Shown: piece by piece, positions 61,769-64,000 of the stretch
How positions within the stretch are numbered: the first letter of the stretch is position 1
Layout: the number at the start of each line of letters is the position of its first letter
Assembly: GCA_963663665.2 (NCBI GenBank)
Contig: CAXXKP010000001.1
Location: 62,001-126,000 of the forward strand
DNA: 64,000 nt
Reading direction: 5' to 3'
Source: SABI01 sp963663665
Lineage (GTDB): Bacteria; Spirochaetota; Spirochaetia; Sphaerochaetales; Sphaerochaetaceae
Position numbers and translations under genes: made by a program
Notes under the pieces: model-generated
Databases searched by the model: none
Told to the model about the DNA's origin: nothing
The model's input: the letters and a program-made list of their open reading frames with translations, nothing else

Positions 61769-63307
61769 ATGAATACAGCATCAATTCCCTCTCCGTTAAA
61801 AAAAACACTAGAAAAAATGAACACAATTACTTCTGCTCACAATATATGTATTGAGTGTGGAGAATACGTCTTGGAAGCCTCTTTATATAGAGCATCCTCA
61901 ATTGCTAAGGAACAAAAAAAAGGCTCAATCTCCTCGCCCTCAATTATCTTTCTTGTCGATCAGGATTTGCTTGAAATTATTAAAGAAAAAAAAGAATATG
62001 CCTCCCTTTTTTCAGGTATTTATTTAAGCGAGGAGAACACTCCCAAAGAAAATCTTAGTGCATTGCACAAACAATCGAGAATACTCATTACTACCCCGAA
62101 TAGGGCAATAGATCACATTAGACGTGATAATATTGACCTTCTTACGTGTGGTCATGTAGTAGTTCTCCATTCCTTCATCCAAAATGAGGATGAAACAATC
62201 CCCGACTTCAATGTACGAAAACAACTATTTATAGATGACTGCCGGTTCATCTTCACAAAAATTAATAAAGATACGTATATTGAATATTATTGTCATACCA
62301 CTGGCGACCTTCAACGAGAGGTACAGGAACTATTTGATGAACAATTTACCATCTCTCTTTCTTCCTGGTACCGAAGCAGATATCCTATAACGAATATCAT
62401 CTGCCAAGCTGTGAGTGCTAAATCAATTGAAGATATCCTTTACACACTTAGCGGAGACTTCTATTACGTTGTATTAGGGGAGTCAGTACCAAAAAATGCT
62501 TTAAACACACGCCTCTTTAAAGCAAAATTATCACTACCATATAAATTAATCAGCAGTAGTGAGATTACACAATTACAAGAAGATGCTGGTAACCAAGCAA
62601 TCACAGTCGTCCCTGTTGGGGTAACTGTTGAAGAATTGATGGAATTGGTAAAACATTTATTTACATGGGAAAGAGAAACCCATCGTATAGTCACCATTAT
62701 CAAATCTAGTGAGGCAATCAAGATTACCACATCCAAGGAGACATTACTCATGGACCAAGAGACTAAACTCTCACCAACACAAGAAGATGTGACTGCAGGC
62801 AAACTTCAACTTTTAGCTGCAAAAGTAAGAGTTGATTCCCAACCTGAAGAGCTTGAAGCTCTAAAAAAGGCATTCAAAAAAAATGTCCCATTCACTCAAA
62901 GGGCGAATGTAAGTGCCTTTTTATTAAGAGAATACTTACAACTCAATTCACCTAAGAGAAGTAGTTCGACTGCAGAAAAGCGAAAAACACCTCTTAAGAA
63001 ACCAGCTGTTGCAAAAGTAAATGCACCAATTAAAAAAGAAGTTCCCCAACCAAGGGAACTTCCTGATGGGTCACGAACAATCTATATAAATATTGGAAAA
63101 ATGAGACGCCTTTATGCTAAAGAACTCTCTCAGATCATTTGTGATAAACTCGAAATCACTAAGGAAGAGATATACTCAATTCGTGTTCATGATAAATATT
63201 CATTTGTGACGCTAGATGGGGATAAAGCTGAAAAAGCAATTGAAATCCTTAACGGCATTGAAATCAGAGGCAGAGTTGCTGCTGTAAGTTACTCAAACAA
63301 GGAATAG
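61769..63307 (+). CDS. Pseudo-DEAD-box protein with C-terminal DbpA RNA-binding domain
   Basis: A 512-residue protein. Residues 432-512 (TIYINIGKMRRLYAKELSQI...KYSFVTLDGDKAEKAIEIL) form a DbpA-type RNA-binding domain, which in DbpA helicases binds 23S rRNA hairpin 92. The N-terminal 340 residues keep the order of a DEAD-box core: ILITTPNRAIDHIRRDN (motif Ib-like TPxR, residues 105-121) and a strand VVVLHSF where DEAD should be (130-136). The Walker A and DEAD motifs are both lost, so ATP hydrolysis is unlikely. A basic linker (about 395-430) joins the parts. GGAGGTGGA precedes the ATG. It could be an RNA or ribosome assembly factor that works without ATP. Confidence 0.72.
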   Translation: MNTASIPSPLKKTLEKMNTITSAHNICIECGEYVLEASLYRASSIAKEQKKGSISSPSIIFLVDQDLLEIIKEKKEYASLFSGIYLSEENTPKENLSALHKQSRILITTPNRAIDHIRRDNIDLLTCGHVVVLHSFIQNEDETIPDFNVRKQLFIDDCRFIFTKINKDTYIEYYCHTTGDLQREVQELFDEQFTISLSSWYRSRYPITNIICQAVSAKSIEDILYTLSGDFYYVVLGESVPKNALNTRLFKAKLSLPYKLISSSEITQLQEDAGNQAITVVPVGVTVEELMELVKHLFTWERETHRIVTIIKSSEAIKITTSKETLLMDQETKLSPTQEDVTAGKLQLLAAKVRVDSQPEELEALKKAFKKNVPFTQRANVSAFLLREYLQLNSPKRSSSTAEKRKTPLKKPAVAKVNAPIKKEVPQPRELPDGSRTIYINIGKMRRLYAKELSQIICDKLEITKEEIYSIRVHDKYSFVTLDGDKAEKAIEILNGIEIRGRVAAVSYSNKE

Positions 63308-63310
63308 AGA

Positions 63311-63967
63311 TTGTTCGTCGAATCTTTTGCAATTGGGCCATTAAGAACTAATTGCTACCTGTATCACAATAGTATGGAAGCCTGGGTTATTGACCCAGGT
63401 GACTATAGTAATTTCCTGAAAAATAGAATTATTTCTCAAAACCTTCAGCTAAAAGGTATATTACTTACCCATGGCCACTTTGATCATATTCTAGGAATAA
63501 AAATTCTCACACAACATTTTCCTGATGCAGATATTTGCATTCACCCATCAGATGCACAGTATATAGGGGAAGGTGGATTAAAAAAACTACACTCCTTTTT
63601 ACAACAAGTGGATCCTTCCCTACTAGAAGTAGTAAAAGACATTGAACACGATTTCCCACATCCTACCCACCTATTTAAAGATAGAGAAGTGATTAGTGGT
63701 TGTGAATTACAAGTTCTACATACACCAGGGCATACTTCGGGTGGAGTATGCTTATATAGTGAGAGGGATGGAATCTTATTTAGTGGAGATACATTATTTC
63801 AAAATACGGTCGGAAGGACAGACTTGCCTACGGGATCCACACAAGATCTGATTACTTCGATAAAAACAAAGCTACTCACACTTAACCCTAGGACGATTGT
63901 GTATCCAGGTCATGGGAAAGAAACTACTATAGGAAGGGAAATAAAAAATAATCCATTCCTTAGGTGA
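63311..63967 (+). CDS. MBL-fold metallohydrolase (glyoxalase II-like)
   Basis: A 218-residue metallo-beta-lactamase-fold enzyme with the metal motif LLTHGHFDHILG (HxHxDH), His in LHTPGHTSGGV, Asp in LFSGDTLFQNTVGRTDLP and the last His in VYPGHGKET. The length and the GRTDLP motif fit YcbL-type hydroxyacylglutathione-hydrolase-like proteins. The start codon is TTG at 63311 with AAGGAA upstream, 3 nt after the preceding gene, so it is likely co-transcribed. After its stop, GGGAGGAG at 63984-63991 may be the ribosome site of the next gene outside the window. Confidence 0.92.
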   Translation: MFVESFAIGPLRTNCYLYHNSMEAWVIDPGDYSNFLKNRIISQNLQLKGILLTHGHFDHILGIKILTQHFPDADICIHPSDAQYIGEGGLKKLHSFLQQVDPSLLEVVKDIEHDFPHPTHLFKDREVISGCELQVLHTPGHTSGGVCLYSERDGILFSGDTLFQNTVGRTDLPTGSTQDLITSIKTKLLTLNPRTIVYPGHGKETTIGREIKNNPFLR

Positions 63968-64000
63968 TTTTACTATAACAGTTGGGAGGAGAGAAACCTT

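Noticed and set aside
1..64000. CRISPR arrays, rRNA genes, integrases, prophage or complete insertion sequences
   Set aside because: No regularly spaced repeats, rRNA sequence, phage genes or intact transposase were found; the only mobile trace is the TnpB fragment.

Overview
The window looks like a chromosomal segment of an anaerobic spirochaete related to Sphaerochaeta/Treponema. The basis is the style of the secreted binding proteins (signal peptides ending in ALFANG, LFATGVKE or MFAQGAKE), the many YesM/YesN, TRAP and sugar ABC genes, hybrid-cluster protein, and the absence of respiratory genes. It is AT-rich. By eye the first 13.4 kb is somewhat richer in GC than the rest. No species is claimed.

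Region 1 (1-13.4 kb) is a catabolic locus. A minus-strand operon encodes a DapA-family aldolase, a TRAP transporter (DctP, DctQ, DctM), a 2-hydroxyacid dehydrogenase and a short-chain dehydrogenase cut by the window edge. Facing away from it is a plus-strand operon for a CoA-acylating aldehyde dehydrogenase of the sulfoacetaldehyde-dehydrogenase (SauS/SqwD) type and a two-subunit ADP-forming acyl-CoA ligase related to SucCD. Together these could turn an aldehyde into an acid plus NADH and ATP. Two more short-chain dehydrogenases, a transaldolase-family protein and a decayed 2-keto-3-deoxygluconate-kinase-like gene follow. The substrate is not settled by the sequence; a sugar acid, a 2-keto-3-deoxy acid or a sulfonate are candidates.

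Region 2 (13.5-25.8 kb) is one long minus-strand branched-chain amino acid operon: ilvN-ilvC-leuA-cimA-leuC-leuD-leuB-ilvE-ilvD-ilvB. It is preceded by a leader ORF ending in a run of Ile/Val/Leu codons and by mutually exclusive RNA stems, which looks like a transcription attenuator. The presence of cimA suggests isoleucine is made from pyruvate through citramalate.

Region 3 (25.9-42.5 kb) holds a YesM/YesN-type two-component pair, a membrane diguanylate cyclase, a sugar ABC transporter operon with a HAD phosphatase, a DtxR/MntR-type regulator with an EIIC-like membrane protein, an OadB/OadG-like sodium pump pair (OadG is a 41-residue gene), a polar amino acid ABC transporter, an N-acyl-D-amino-acid deacylase and an FAD oxidoreductase.

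Region 4 (42.5-64 kb) is mostly core functions: cardiolipin synthase, a TPR protein, QueH, a ZIP transporter, a patatin/beta-barrel pair that looks like one type Vd autotransporter split at a T6 run, the arginine operon argC-J-B-D, a NimA-like/cupin/hcp operon, a second diguanylate cyclase, a TnpB remnant, thioredoxin, tRNA-Leu(CAA), MltG with an upstream coiled-coil protein, a pseudo-DEAD-box protein with a DbpA RNA-binding domain, and an MBL-fold hydrolase.

Several solitary genes have a sigma70-like -10 box only 6-8 nt before the start codon and no Shine-Dalgarno sequence, suggesting leaderless mRNAs. No CRISPR array, rRNA or intact insertion sequence was seen.
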